From contig NZ_JADEXD010000002.1 of NCBI RefSeq assembly GCF_015207285.1, positions 48,663 through 112,662 on the forward strand: a stretch of 64,000 nucleotides of DNA. Direction: 5' to 3'. This stretch comes from Tychonema sp. LEGE 07203 (GTDB lineage Bacteria; Cyanobacteriota; Cyanobacteriia; Cyanobacteriales; Microcoleaceae). Shown here one piece after another: positions 51,816-60,157 of the stretch; position 1 is the stretch's first letter; each line of letters begins with the position of its first letter. Under the pieces are notes generated by a model. That model saw nothing but the letters and a program-made list of their open reading frames with translations, did no database searches and was not told where the DNA came from. The position numbers and the translations under genes were made by a program.

Positions 51816-53558
51816 ATGGTCAACACTATAATTTCTCCCGCATCCGACGTTAAACCCCGCGACGTACAATTTATCCAAATTGCAGCAGATACCGCCGCCG
51901 TGCGATCGCGCACTTGGGACAGACTCAAATTTGAAGTAGAATATTCCCTGCAAAAGGGGACGACAGCAAACAGCTACCTCATTCAAGCCGACAAAACCGC
52001 TTTGTTTGACCCGCCGGGGGAATCTTTCACCCAAAATTTTCTGGAATCTTTGCAGAAACGGGTGGACTTGACAAAGCTAGATTATGTGATTTTAGGGCAT
52101 TTCAACGCTAACAGAGCCGTCACAATTAAAGCTTTGTTAGAATTGGCTCCGCAAGTAGCTTTTGTTTGTACGAATCCAGCGGCGATTGGTTTGCGAGGCG
52201 CTTTTGCCGAACAAGAATTAAACATTATGATTGTGCGGGGAGAAGAAACTCTCGATTTAGGAAAAGGTCACAAATTAAAATTCATTGCGACTCCGACTCC
52301 CCGCTGGCCTGACGAACTTTGCACCTACGATCCGCAAACTAGAATTGTGTTCACTGACAAATTTTTTGGGGCTCACGTTTGCGGCGACCAAGTATTCGAT
52401 GAAGGATGGAGCGTATATAGCGAAGACCGGCGCTATTATTACGATTCTCTGCACGCATCTCAGGCCAAACAAGTGCTGACGGCAATGGATAAATTAGCCG
52501 ATTTACCAACAGCATTTTATGCTCCCGGTCACGGCCCGATCGTCCGTTACGGCCTCCACGAACTGAGCAATTTGTATCGGGAATGGAGCCAGCAACAAAA
52601 TTCAAAAGACTTGACAGTTGCTTTGCTTTATGCTTCGGCTTACGGAAATACGGCTACTTTGGCGCAGGCGATCGCCAAAGGAATTACTAAAGCAGGTGTG
52701 GCTGTAGAAACTATCAACTGCGAATTTGTGGAACCGGGAGAAATTCAAGAGGCGATCGAGAAATGCGCGGGATTTATCATCGGCACTCCGACGCTAGCAG
52801 GACACGCGCCGACGCAAATTCAAACTGCTTTGGGAATTGTGCTCTCAACCGCCACTAAGAGCAAATTAGCGGGGGTTTTCGGTTCTTTTGGCTGGAGTGG
52901 AGAGGCGATCGACTTAGTGGAAAACAAGCTGAAAGATGCCGGCTACCGTATTGGATTTGAGCCGATTCGAGCGAAATTTAAGCCGACGGCGGCGACGATT
53001 TACGAGTGCAAAGAGGCGGGTACAGATTTTGCTCAAGCTTTGATCAAGTCGCAAAAATTGCGAGCGCCAAAACCGCAGTTGGTGGCTGGGAGCGATCGCA
53101 CGGAACAAGCGGTGGGAAGATTAGTAGGTTCGCTGTGCGTAGTCTCGGCGAGGCGCGGGGATCTTACGAGTGCGATGCTGGCTTCCTGGGTGTCGCAAGC
53201 AACGTTTAATCCTCCGGGTTTGACGATTGCTGTGGCTAAAGATCGATCGATCGAAGCTTTGATGTACGCCGGAGACAAATTTGTGCTCAACATCTTAGCA
53301 GAAGGGCGACAGTTGCGGAAGTATTTCATGAAAAACTTTGCTCCCGGAGAAGACAGATTTGCCGGAGTCGAAACAATGGAAGCTAGCAACGGCTGTCCGG
53401 TGTTGACTGAGGCTCTAGCTTATCTCGAATGCGAAGTAATCAGTCGGATGGAATGCGGCGATCACTGGGTAGTTTATGCAGCGGTTGAAAACGGTAATTT
53501 GTTGAAAAATGACGGGGTGACAGCGGTGCACTTCCGCAAATCTGGGAGTCATTATTAA
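51816..53558 (+). CDS. flv1: Diflavin flavodiiron protein, Flv1 (class A)
   Basis: Partner of Flv3 with the same three domains: diiron-type (~1-265), flavodoxin (~268-410, VALLYASAYGNTATLAQAI) and flavin reductase (~430-580, GSLCVVSARRGDLTSAMLASW). The first iron motif is altered: GHFNANRAV replaces HxExDH, so the acidic ligands are Asn and the last His is Arg. Such neutral/basic substitution is the mark of class A (Flv1/FlvA), which works as a heteromer with the class B protein. The start at 51816 follows AGG at a good distance; an in-frame GTG at 51807 adds three residues. Same strand as flv3, possibly one operon. Confidence 0.9.
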   Translation: MVNTIISPASDVKPRDVQFIQIAADTAAVRSRTWDRLKFEVEYSLQKGTTANSYLIQADKTALFDPPGESFTQNFLESLQKRVDLTKLDYVILGHFNANRAVTIKALLELAPQVAFVCTNPAAIGLRGAFAEQELNIMIVRGEETLDLGKGHKLKFIATPTPRWPDELCTYDPQTRIVFTDKFFGAHVCGDQVFDEGWSVYSEDRRYYYDSLHASQAKQVLTAMDKLADLPTAFYAPGHGPIVRYGLHELSNLYREWSQQQNSKDLTVALLYASAYGNTATLAQAIAKGITKAGVAVETINCEFVEPGEIQEAIEKCAGFIIGTPTLAGHAPTQIQTALGIVLSTATKSKLAGVFGSFGWSGEAIDLVENKLKDAGYRIGFEPIRAKFKPTAATIYECKEAGTDFAQALIKSQKLRAPKPQLVAGSDRTEQAVGRLVGSLCVVSARRGDLTSAMLASWVSQATFNPPGLTIAVAKDRSIEALMYAGDKFVLNILAEGRQLRKYFMKNFAPGEDRFAGVETMEASNGCPVLTEALAYLECEVISRMECGDHWVVYAAVENGNLLKNDGVTAVHFRKSGSHY

Positions 53559-53662
53559 GGGGAAAGAATCTCGATCGATCCCCGCTTTTCCACAAGTCTG
53601 CCGGGGACTTAAATTCCCGGTCGGACTTGATAAAAGTGCGTGTTTAACGATCTAATTTCCGC

Positions 53663-54193
53663 TTAATTTTCCTTGCTTTCCTGTTCCGGCCACAGATAAA
53701 TAGCGCCAGAAATCAAAGTTAAAGCTACAGAAACCCAAAACGCAATTAATGCGGGAAAATTCCACGCCTCAGATAGAGGAGCAATTAAAAGTGCGATCGC
53801 CACAATCTGACTAACCGTCTTCAACTTGCCCCAAATATTAGCTCCAGAAATCGTAGTTTTATTAACACGCCACCCAGCAATTGTCAACTCCCGCCCCAAA
53901 ATTAAAAACACTGCCCAAGCGGGGACTTTACCCAACTCAACCAACACTAAAAGCGGCGCGAGCACCAACAATTTATCCACCAAAGGGTCGAGAAACTTTC
54001 CCAAATCGGTAATTTGGTTCAGCTTCCTAGCCAAATAGCCGTCGAGCCAATCAGTAGCCGCAGCTACCACAAAAATCGCGGTGCAAATCCAGCGGCTTTG
54101 GGCGCTTGGATCGTACAAACCGTAGAGCAGAAAAGGCACTCCCAGCAAGCGGGAAAAAGTAATCAAATTAGGCAAATTCATCATAGAAGTCAT
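53663..54193 (-). CDS. pgsA: CDP-diacylglycerol--glycerol-3-phosphate 3-phosphatidyltransferase
   Basis: Makes phosphatidylglycerol phosphate, the committed step to phosphatidylglycerol, which thylakoid photosystems need. The CDP-alcohol phosphatidyltransferase motif D-x2-DG-x2-AR-x8-G-x3-D-x3-D is complete: DWLDGYLARKLNQITDLGKF then LDPLVD. Four to five membrane segments follow. The protein is ~176 residues from MTSMMNLPNLITFSRLL (54193); start codons 54184 and 54181 are equally possible. The frame is open further upstream to 54325, but that part encodes only the gggcat repeat (PCAGRCPMPH text) and is not a sensible N-terminus. Confidence 0.9.
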   Translation of the reverse strand: MTSMMNLPNLITFSRLLGVPFLLYGLYDPSAQSRWICTAIFVVAAATDWLDGYLARKLNQITDLGKFLDPLVDKLLVLAPLLVLVELGKVPAWAVFLILGRELTIAGWRVNKTTISGANIWGKLKTVSQIVAIALLIAPLSEAWNFPALIAFWVSVALTLISGAIYLWPEQESKEN

Positions 54194-54325
54194 GGGGCAT
54201 GGGGCATGGGGCGTTGGGCATCGGCCCGCGCAGGGCATCGGGCCTAAAAGCATCGGCCCGCGCAGGGCATGGGGCTCTAGCGTTGCGGAGGGATGGGGCA
54301 TGGGGCATCGGCCCGCGCAGGGCAT
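54190..54325. repeat. GGGGCAT heptamer and GGCCCGCGCAGGGCATC repeats
   Basis: GGGGCAT/GGGCATC units alternate with GGCCCGCGCAGGGCAT segments (three copies). They lie directly at the pgsA start, so its promoter is inside or beyond the array. The same unit fills 63974-64000 and a variant occurs at 31190-31240. Confidence 0.8.
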
Positions 54326-54353
54326 ATCGTGTCCGGTCGATTGACAACGATTG

Positions 54354-54572
54354 CTCGTTACTTTCGCTCTGCCTGGTAATGCAGATAGGCGAGGCTCTGC
54401 CTCCTTCTTTCTTGCAACTTACAGGAGAGAAGACTGTAGGAGGTGTTTAAGTTATACCAATTTTAAAAAAGAATGCAACAGTGTTCTTGTCCCCCCCTTT
54501 ACAAGGGGGGGCTAGGGGGGGTCGAAGAGTGTTGCACGATTTTAGAAAAATGGTATTATTAAGTTTTCGATC
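54354..54572. repeat. Hairpin-rich conserved element, copy B, with insertion
   Basis: Matches 38909-39022 (copy A): CTCGTTAC, CCTGGTAATGCAG, AGGCGAGG, AACTTACAGGAGAGA, GACTGTAGGAGGTG, TTAAGTTAT and TTAAGTTTTCGATC occur in the same order. The last block is interrupted at TTAAGTTA by the element at 54454-54556. Confidence 0.7.
54454..54556. mobile_element. MITE-like element inserted at TA
   Basis: A ~100-bp element with imperfect 34-bp terminal inverted repeats: ATACCAATTTTAAAAAAGAA on the left and, in reverse complement, ATACCATTTTTCTAAAATCG on the right; both continue TGCAACA. The core CCCCCCCTTTACAAGGGGGG is palindromic. Comparison with copy A (TTAAGTTATTAAG uninterrupted) gives the empty site and a TA duplication. 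The TA target fits IS630/Tc1-type transposition. It has no coding capacity. Confidence 0.75.
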
Positions 54573-54666
54573 CTAAAGTCCGCAATCCGGCAGCGAACCG
54601 TTTTTGCGGCAATCGACCAGAAATGATGTCATCAGTCATCAGTCATCAGTCAAGGGAAATGAACAA

Positions 54667-54715
54667 AAATTAAGGGCAATCTTACAAAAGATTGCCCTTA
54701 ATTTAACATTTTTTT
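54667..54715. terminator. Rho-independent terminator, both strands
   Basis: A perfect 17-bp stem, AAATTAAGGGCAATCTT (54667-54683) with AAGATTGCCCTTAATTT (54688-54704), a 4-base loop, and a run of T residues on the right; on the other strand a TTTTTG follows. It lies 107 bp past the end of the minus-strand sugar transferase gene. Confidence 0.8.
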
Positions 54716-54810
54716 GTAGCTGTTTAACTTTGAGCAAAACAGCTTTTAGCTTATTAATATTCATCTAATCCCAGCTCACCACAAACTAACAACCCAAAAC
54801 TGCAGGTAAA

Positions 54811-55521
54811 TTAACACGCACCGTTTTTATTCAAGACAACCCAAATTGTTTTGCAAAGCAGACTGATGTCGTAGAAAACAGACCACTTGCGCTGATAGTC
54901 GATATCCATCTGTACAATATCGTCAAAGTCTTTAACAGCAGACCTTCCGTTGACTTGCCACTCGCCAGTCAAGCCTGGTTTGACATCTAAACGCTGCCAG
55001 TGAAAATCTTTATAGCCAGCAACCTCATCGGGAGTTGGCGGCCGAGTTCCCACCAAACTCATGTCGCCGAGTAACACGTTCCAGAATTGAGGCAACTCGT
55101 CCAAACTCGTGCTCCGCAAAAAGCGGCCGACGCGGGTAATGCGCGGGTCATTTTCATTCTTAAAAATGTGGCCGGTGGCTTGATTGGCAACTAAATGTTT
55201 GAGATTTTCTGCACCGACAACCATCGATCGAAATTTCCACATTCTAAAATGCCGCCCTTTGAAGCTGCACCGAACTTGACTGTACAGCAGCGGGCCCGGA
55301 TTGTCCAACAGCATCGCCACTGCCACCGGCACCGCCACCACAGCAGCAATCGCCAGTCCCAGCAGCGAGCCCAAAATATCGATCGACCGCTTGACCTTGC
55401 TCGTTACGGAACAGTGAACCTGCTGTTTTGATACACAAACTTTGTAAGTAGGTTTCAGAAGAAATAAGGACTGTATTTCGGACAATACCGATGATTTAGA
55501 AGCACCCATCGCAATTTTCAT
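54811..55521 (-). CDS. Bacterial sugar transferase (undecaprenyl-phosphate sugar phosphotransferase type)
   Basis: A 236-residue monotopic membrane enzyme that starts exopolysaccharide or glycan chains by moving a sugar phosphate to undecaprenyl phosphate. The family marks are KRSIDILGSLLGLAIAAVV with its membrane helix (residues ~44-75), FRMWKFRSMVVGAEN (~95), the catalytic DExPQFWNVLLGDMSLVGTRPP (~140) and PGLTGEWQVNGRS (~183). The first ~40 residues are variable. Only the catalytic core is present, without the N-terminal membrane bundle of WcaJ. The upstream region holds no linked polysaccharide genes within the window. Confidence 0.9.
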   Translation of the reverse strand: MKIAMGASKSSVLSEIQSLFLLKPTYKVCVSKQQVHCSVTSKVKRSIDILGSLLGLAIAAVVAVPVAVAMLLDNPGPLLYSQVRCSFKGRHFRMWKFRSMVVGAENLKHLVANQATGHIFKNENDPRITRVGRFLRSTSLDELPQFWNVLLGDMSLVGTRPPTPDEVAGYKDFHWQRLDVKPGLTGEWQVNGRSAVKDFDDIVQMDIDYQRKWSVFYDISLLCKTIWVVLNKNGAC

Positions 55522-55928
55522 TTGATTGGTCTCAAATTTAAAGAGATATCACGTCTATCTTATGAGGCTCGCCAAATCTGGAGAAGGTCAACTTCTCGGC
55601 TTTGCACAATCTTTAAAAAGCCGCTACACTTTTATAAAGTTTCTGTGTATTTCCTCTGAAAATGTATGATTTTTATGTAAAGTTAAGTAAATTTACATAC
55701 AAAAGTTAGTCTTGGCCGCCAAAAAAGAATGCCACTGCGGGCTTGCGAGCTTTGGTTCAATCAAATTTTATAGCTATTTTTGCTATTCAAGTCTGCCAAA
55801 AAACCAGGTTTTTTGGCGTTTAGCGATAATTTGACTGATGCTCTTAGGATTTACGCATCAAGGCCGAGAAACCGGGTTTTTTCACGAAAATGCGCGGGTT
55901 GTAGCCCGCCCCTGTAAAAAACTAAGGC
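55522..55928. other. Intergenic region with short palindromes
   Basis: AAAAACCAGGTTTTTTGG (near 55798) and GAAACCGGGTTTTTTC (near 55867) belong to the GAAACCNGGTTTC family. GCGGGTTGTAGCCCGC (55894-55909) forms a hairpin just past the end of the 55929 gene and may terminate it. No gene seen. Confidence 0.5.
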
Positions 55929-57845
55929 TTAAAAATTGGGATAACTATCGGTGGGAACATCCCAAGCAATTGTTAGCGGCTCCAATAATTTTTGCTGGCT
56001 CGATCGGGCGAGGGTACGCAAGTATTCGCGAACAACCCTAGCGTGCTCGACATTCAAGCGATAACCCAGCGTGACATCTTCAAAGAAAAGCGGCTCGGAC
56101 AAAATTGCTTGCCAATCTCGATTTTGCCTCGAATCCTCGGCTAGCAGCATGAAATCTTCCTCCTCCGGCAAAAGTCCCGCCGGCAATTTTCCTTCCAAAA
56201 TCTGGCGAATCCGGGGTTCGCAGGTGCGGGTATTCACGCCCTGGCGTTCCAACAACTGCAAAATGTCCTGATAGCTCTGAGTTTTGACACCCAAAACCTG
56301 CATTAATTCCCACAGCAGAAAAAAGTCGCTGTACTGGTGCTGCGACACATCCAAAATTTGAGGATAAAGAGCCAAACTCGCCAACCCGCAGGCAACTAAA
56401 CCTATTTTTTCTGAGACATTTGTGCTTTGAGATACAGAATCTATTGTAGAATTGTGCTGTGCAAAAATATCTCGATCGCCCTCGAACTCCTGATGTTGAA
56501 CGACGATCGCATTCGGCAACTTCTGTCGCAACCAGCGGGCGATCGCAGGCCAAGCACCCATACCTCCGGCACAAATCGCCCGATCGATCCCCGCCGGCGA
56601 CATTCCCGCGCGGCTCAACAAAGCATTTAACTCGCGGTTCAACTGCTGCACAAAAGGCACCAAAACCAAACTTTCCAAATCTCTGCGCTGCACATCCCAA
56701 TGTTGCTGGCCGATATTCAAAACAAAACTTTCTTGATGTTGCAAAATAACTTTCAAATGCCTTGCCGCCTCTAACAATTGCAGACCAAAATCAGAACCTT
56801 GCAACCGCTGCTGCAATTGATAGCGACTCGGCAAATCCGGATGCCCCGGACGCGGCAAATCGATCGACATTCCCCAAGTTTCATTTTTAGCCAACAACTG
56901 ACAGATAATATCCTGATCGAAAGCATCGCCAGCAGCATCAAAACTTTGGCAAGTAAAATCAGCACGAGTTAAATCCTGAAGATTCGGCGGGAGATCGACT
57001 AAAGCTAATTCCACCGTCGCCGCCCCGGCATTTAGAATCAAAGTTCCGCCGCTAAAAGCCGCAGCATTCACACTTCTAGGTACGGCTTCTGCGAGGGAAC
57101 CCCTAACAGCATCCAGCGCTGGCGACTGTACCAAAGCAGGATTTTTCCCAGGAGTTACAGCAGCAACCAAAGTGGCGATCGCATCTGGGACTACAAAAAT
57201 TTGCGAAGCCGAAGCCACCAAATCCGCGCCCAAAACAGCCTCCTGCAGGTTAAACCGATAAGCATCCGACCAGCCCGCCGGAGTCCCCAAAATTACACCC
57301 TGCAAGTCTAACAGAGCCGCATCCAGAGTTTCGGCCCTCAGTCCCGAAGCTTTACAGATTAAATTAGAAACTGGCAACAGATCGAAGTTCGCCTCCGGCA
57401 TTGCAGCATCCAAAACTTCCCCCTCGCCGCCAAATTTTTGCCCCTGCTGACTCGGATTCAAAGTAGCCAGCAGCGCCCGCACACCTTGCAGCGGTAGGGC
57501 GATCGACACAGCCCGATCCGGAGACAACTGCAACAGCGGTTCGTACAGCCCATCAGTTGCCCGCTGATAAGGAATGCTGACTTTTAAAGGCAATTTAAAA
57601 TTTTGCAGCAAAAATTCTCCCGCAGGCAAAGCCAACTGCCGGCATCCCACCGACTTGACTGTAACCTGCGGGCTTGTACCGCTTGGGGCTGTTTCCTCTA
57701 TCACCGCAACCGAGGGAATCCGAAAGCTCGCGCTCGCGGAGGCCCCCTGAACCTGCGATGTTTCCCAGTAAATCGGGTACAACTGACTGCTGGCGCGATC
57801 GAGCAAAGCCGCCGACAGTCCGCTGGAACCGAAATCAATGCCCAA
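55929..57845 (-). CDS. Actin/Hsp70-like ATPase-domain protein, 5' end fused in frame -1 to the upstream gene
   Basis: A 638-residue frame with an actin/Hsp70-like ATPase fold. YLGIDFGSSGLSAALLDRAS is the phosphate-1 loop, GGTLILNAGAATVELALVDL (residue ~270) is a phosphate-2-like motif, and AICAGGMGAWPAIARWLRQK (~415) an adenosine-like motif. The middle and C-terminus are not known domains. The only usable start is a TTG at 57845, which lies within the first beta strand of the fold, and no ribosome site precedes it. The same frame is open upstream to inside the 3' end of the 57986 gene, reading SEVVEEITEVSENARQQES. The natural N-terminus is therefore probably reached by a -1 shift on the A10 run at 57991-58000 (see findings). 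The gene points the same way as its neighbour. Confidence 0.65.
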   Translation of the reverse strand: MGIDFGSSGLSAALLDRASSQLYPIYWETSQVQGASASASFRIPSVAVIEETAPSGTSPQVTVKSVGCRQLALPAGEFLLQNFKLPLKVSIPYQRATDGLYEPLLQLSPDRAVSIALPLQGVRALLATLNPSQQGQKFGGEGEVLDAAMPEANFDLLPVSNLICKASGLRAETLDAALLDLQGVILGTPAGWSDAYRFNLQEAVLGADLVASASQIFVVPDAIATLVAAVTPGKNPALVQSPALDAVRGSLAEAVPRSVNAAAFSGGTLILNAGAATVELALVDLPPNLQDLTRADFTCQSFDAAGDAFDQDIICQLLAKNETWGMSIDLPRPGHPDLPSRYQLQQRLQGSDFGLQLLEAARHLKVILQHQESFVLNIGQQHWDVQRRDLESLVLVPFVQQLNRELNALLSRAGMSPAGIDRAICAGGMGAWPAIARWLRQKLPNAIVVQHQEFEGDRDIFAQHNSTIDSVSQSTNVSEKIGLVACGLASLALYPQILDVSQHQYSDFFLLWELMQVLGVKTQSYQDILQLLERQGVNTRTCEPRIRQILEGKLPAGLLPEEEDFMLLAEDSRQNRDWQAILSEPLFFEDVTLGYRLNVEHARVVREYLRTLARSSQQKLLEPLTIAWDVPTDSYPNF

Positions 57846-57985
57846 ATACCAGCGAGATTTTGGCTGAGTCCGGGATAAGGAGTCGATCGCACCTACAACA
57901 GAATGAACTGGCGACTCTTGCTGCCGCGCGTTCTCGCTGACTTCGGTTATTTCCTCAACAACTTCGGACTTACTCTCTGTGGGAA

Positions 57986-60157
57986 TTAGGTTTTTTTTTT
58001 GCTTTCTGGAGGACTCGATCGCACTCCGTCAGTTTCGGCAGTGTCCATCAAAGCTCGATCGGTCTCCATCAAACTCGCCAAAATGTCGTCTAGCGTCAAT
58101 TTTGACTCATCTTCCTGGGCCAACAAATCATCCCCAAGTTCGTCTTCTAAAACAAACTGTTCATCTTCAGACGAGAGTGCCAAAACATCGGAGAACAAAT
58201 CTTCCAGGCTGCCGAGTTCTTCCTCTGCCACCTCAGCAAAGGGATTTTCTGCACCGTCGGAGGAATTCGCCGCCCAATCCAAGCTGTTAACCGCACTTGA
58301 ATTCGATCGCCCAAGGGCTGTATTTTCCAATCCCTCCAGATTGTAGAGGTCTGCCTCCAAAAGTTCCAGAGTATTGTTATCCAAATTTAGAGCTCGATCG
58401 AAGTCATTTTCTAATCCCTCTACCGGCAGCAAATCCTCGTCCGGCGAAGCTTGGATGTAGCCATCATCGAGCCGCGGCGAGGATGTGTCGAATTCGCCAG
58501 TGCGAACATCAGCGGCACTGGGTTGGTGCGGGCTAATTTCAGGAGGCAGGTTCAAAGCCGGCGGCGCAGGTACCGCAGCAGTGTCTTCATCCTCGTCTAG
58601 GTTTTTAGCCGTTTCTAGATTTTCTCGATCGTCCGAGTCAACTTGCGGCGCGATCGAACTTAGGGCTGCCGGTTCTGAAACTTGAGGTACCTTTGCAACT
58701 TGCGGTTCAAATAAATCTTCACTATCTAAAGTTAGATCCTCTACCGAATTACCGATTACGAAATCTGAATTTTCCCCTACCAGGTAATCTTCCAGCGATT
58801 CGCCTTCATCCAGCAGATTTGCCAACAAATCTTCAGCCTTATTTAGGGGTTCGGCAGTTTCAAAGTCTACATCTTGAGATTCTACCGCTTCACTTTCAGC
58901 AGCACTTGCAGTATTTTCTATGGTGAAATTGTCGAACTCTAATTCTAGTTCTGCGACTTCTTTTCCCGCAAACAAACTCGCGTACAAATCCTCAACATCT
59001 TCGCCATTTTCTGCTAAAATATCTTCCGATTCTGCGCCAGAAAACCGAGTTTCAGACTCTGGGATTTCTGGTGCAGAACCAAACAAATTATCTTCCAAAT
59101 CCGAGAACGAGAGAGGAGCTTCGATACGATCGCGATCGTGCCTCAACTGTCCCAACTGGGAAGAAATTTCTGTACCGGCGTAGGGAAATCGATCTTGCTG
59201 TGCGAGGAACGCCGTATTTGAGCGGTCGGCGGCGCTTGGGGTTTCTGTTTCGAGATTTGCCAGGGCGATCCTCTGCGAGGGCTTCGCCAACGGCTGCTGC
59301 ACGTAAGAAGAAGCTTCTCGTCCCAACTGCGCGGCCAAGTGGTTGACAAAAGTCGCGAACACCGCCTCGCTCTGCTGGCTCAAACCGTACATATTTTCGA
59401 GTCCTTGGGACAAGGAAGTTTGATAGCTTTGCAACTTTGCTTCCAAACCCTCGAACACCATACCCGCCGTAGAATCGAGGCTCATCAGCAGACTCTCGGC
59501 ACGAGCTTGAAACTGTTCCATTTGCTCGATTCTCTGAGCCGGTGTCAGCAGCGGCTGTTCTTCTGAATTTTGTGGTATTAAAGCCGATTGCTGGAATTGT
59601 GCTGCACTGCTTGACAACAACTGATTTTCCAGGCTACCGAGAATTTGGGAGAAATCGCGATCCAAGGTTTCTGTCAAGTGGCCCGTCAGTACCTGCAAGA
59701 ATTCAGAAATGATTTGCTGCTGGTTTGCTTGTTGCTGAGCTAGGGATTGTTGCTGCTGCCGTTTTGCTTCTAGCTGTTTAATTTCTTGAATTAGAGCTTG
59801 CTGCTGTTGTCGCAGGGCTTCTATGTCTTCTTGGAGCGGCCCGGTGAGGGTGGAACGCAGGTTGCTAATTTCTCCGGTGACAGCAAGCATAATTTGCTCT
59901 GCTGCGGAGGGAACCTGCGGCGGCATCGGCACTTTCGGAACAGGAACTGGTGCTGGGCGGACACTTGGGCTTCTGGGCCTGTCGCCGATCGGTAGCTTTG
60001 AGTCTGAGGAAACCAGATAAGCGCGAACTCGCTCTAAAAGTTGGCGCTGGTGGACGGTATCAAGAGAACCCGTCCAAGGCAAGCGGGGGGCGGGCTTGCT
60101 GAGTACCTCGTCAATCTCAGCAATTAGTGCTTGAATTTTGTACTTCTGAGAATTCAA
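57986..60157 (-). CDS. Long acidic coiled-coil protein, unknown function
   Basis: A 723-residue protein. Residues 1-60 form a distinct N-terminal domain (IQALIAEIDEVLSKPAPRLPW, then RQLLERVRAYLVSS), followed by a Pro-rich linker (RPAPVPVPKVPMPPQVP) and a Gln-rich coiled coil (EALRQQQQALIQEIKQLEAK, residues ~110-165). Helices around VFEGLEAKLQSYQTSLSQGL (~235) come next, and then a very acidic disordered tail to the end with repeats such as EDLLANLLDEGESLEDYL. No enzyme motif is visible. The gene ends in AAA AAA AAA ACC TAA; a -1 change on this A10 run would continue into the actin/Hsp70-like frame and give a single ~1,400-residue protein. Cell role unknown; the layout suggests a scaffold for an ATPase. 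Confidence 0.7.
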   Translation of the reverse strand: MNSQKYKIQALIAEIDEVLSKPAPRLPWTGSLDTVHQRQLLERVRAYLVSSDSKLPIGDRPRSPSVRPAPVPVPKVPMPPQVPSAAEQIMLAVTGEISNLRSTLTGPLQEDIEALRQQQQALIQEIKQLEAKRQQQQSLAQQQANQQQIISEFLQVLTGHLTETLDRDFSQILGSLENQLLSSSAAQFQQSALIPQNSEEQPLLTPAQRIEQMEQFQARAESLLMSLDSTAGMVFEGLEAKLQSYQTSLSQGLENMYGLSQQSEAVFATFVNHLAAQLGREASSYVQQPLAKPSQRIALANLETETPSAADRSNTAFLAQQDRFPYAGTEISSQLGQLRHDRDRIEAPLSFSDLEDNLFGSAPEIPESETRFSGAESEDILAENGEDVEDLYASLFAGKEVAELELEFDNFTIENTASAAESEAVESQDVDFETAEPLNKAEDLLANLLDEGESLEDYLVGENSDFVIGNSVEDLTLDSEDLFEPQVAKVPQVSEPAALSSIAPQVDSDDRENLETAKNLDEDEDTAAVPAPPALNLPPEISPHQPSAADVRTGEFDTSSPRLDDGYIQASPDEDLLPVEGLENDFDRALNLDNNTLELLEADLYNLEGLENTALGRSNSSAVNSLDWAANSSDGAENPFAEVAEEELGSLEDLFSDVLALSSEDEQFVLEDELGDDLLAQEDESKLTLDDILASLMETDRALMDTAETDGVRSSPPESKKKT

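Noticed and set aside
49788..53558. Assignment of the flavodiiron pair as flv4/flv2
   Set aside because: No sll0218-like gene lies between them and the sequences read closer to Flv3 and Flv1; not proven without a phylogeny.
54194..54325. Longer N-terminus for PgsA
   Set aside because: The extra codons encode only the GGGGCAT-type repeat; the family begins at MNLPNLITFSR.
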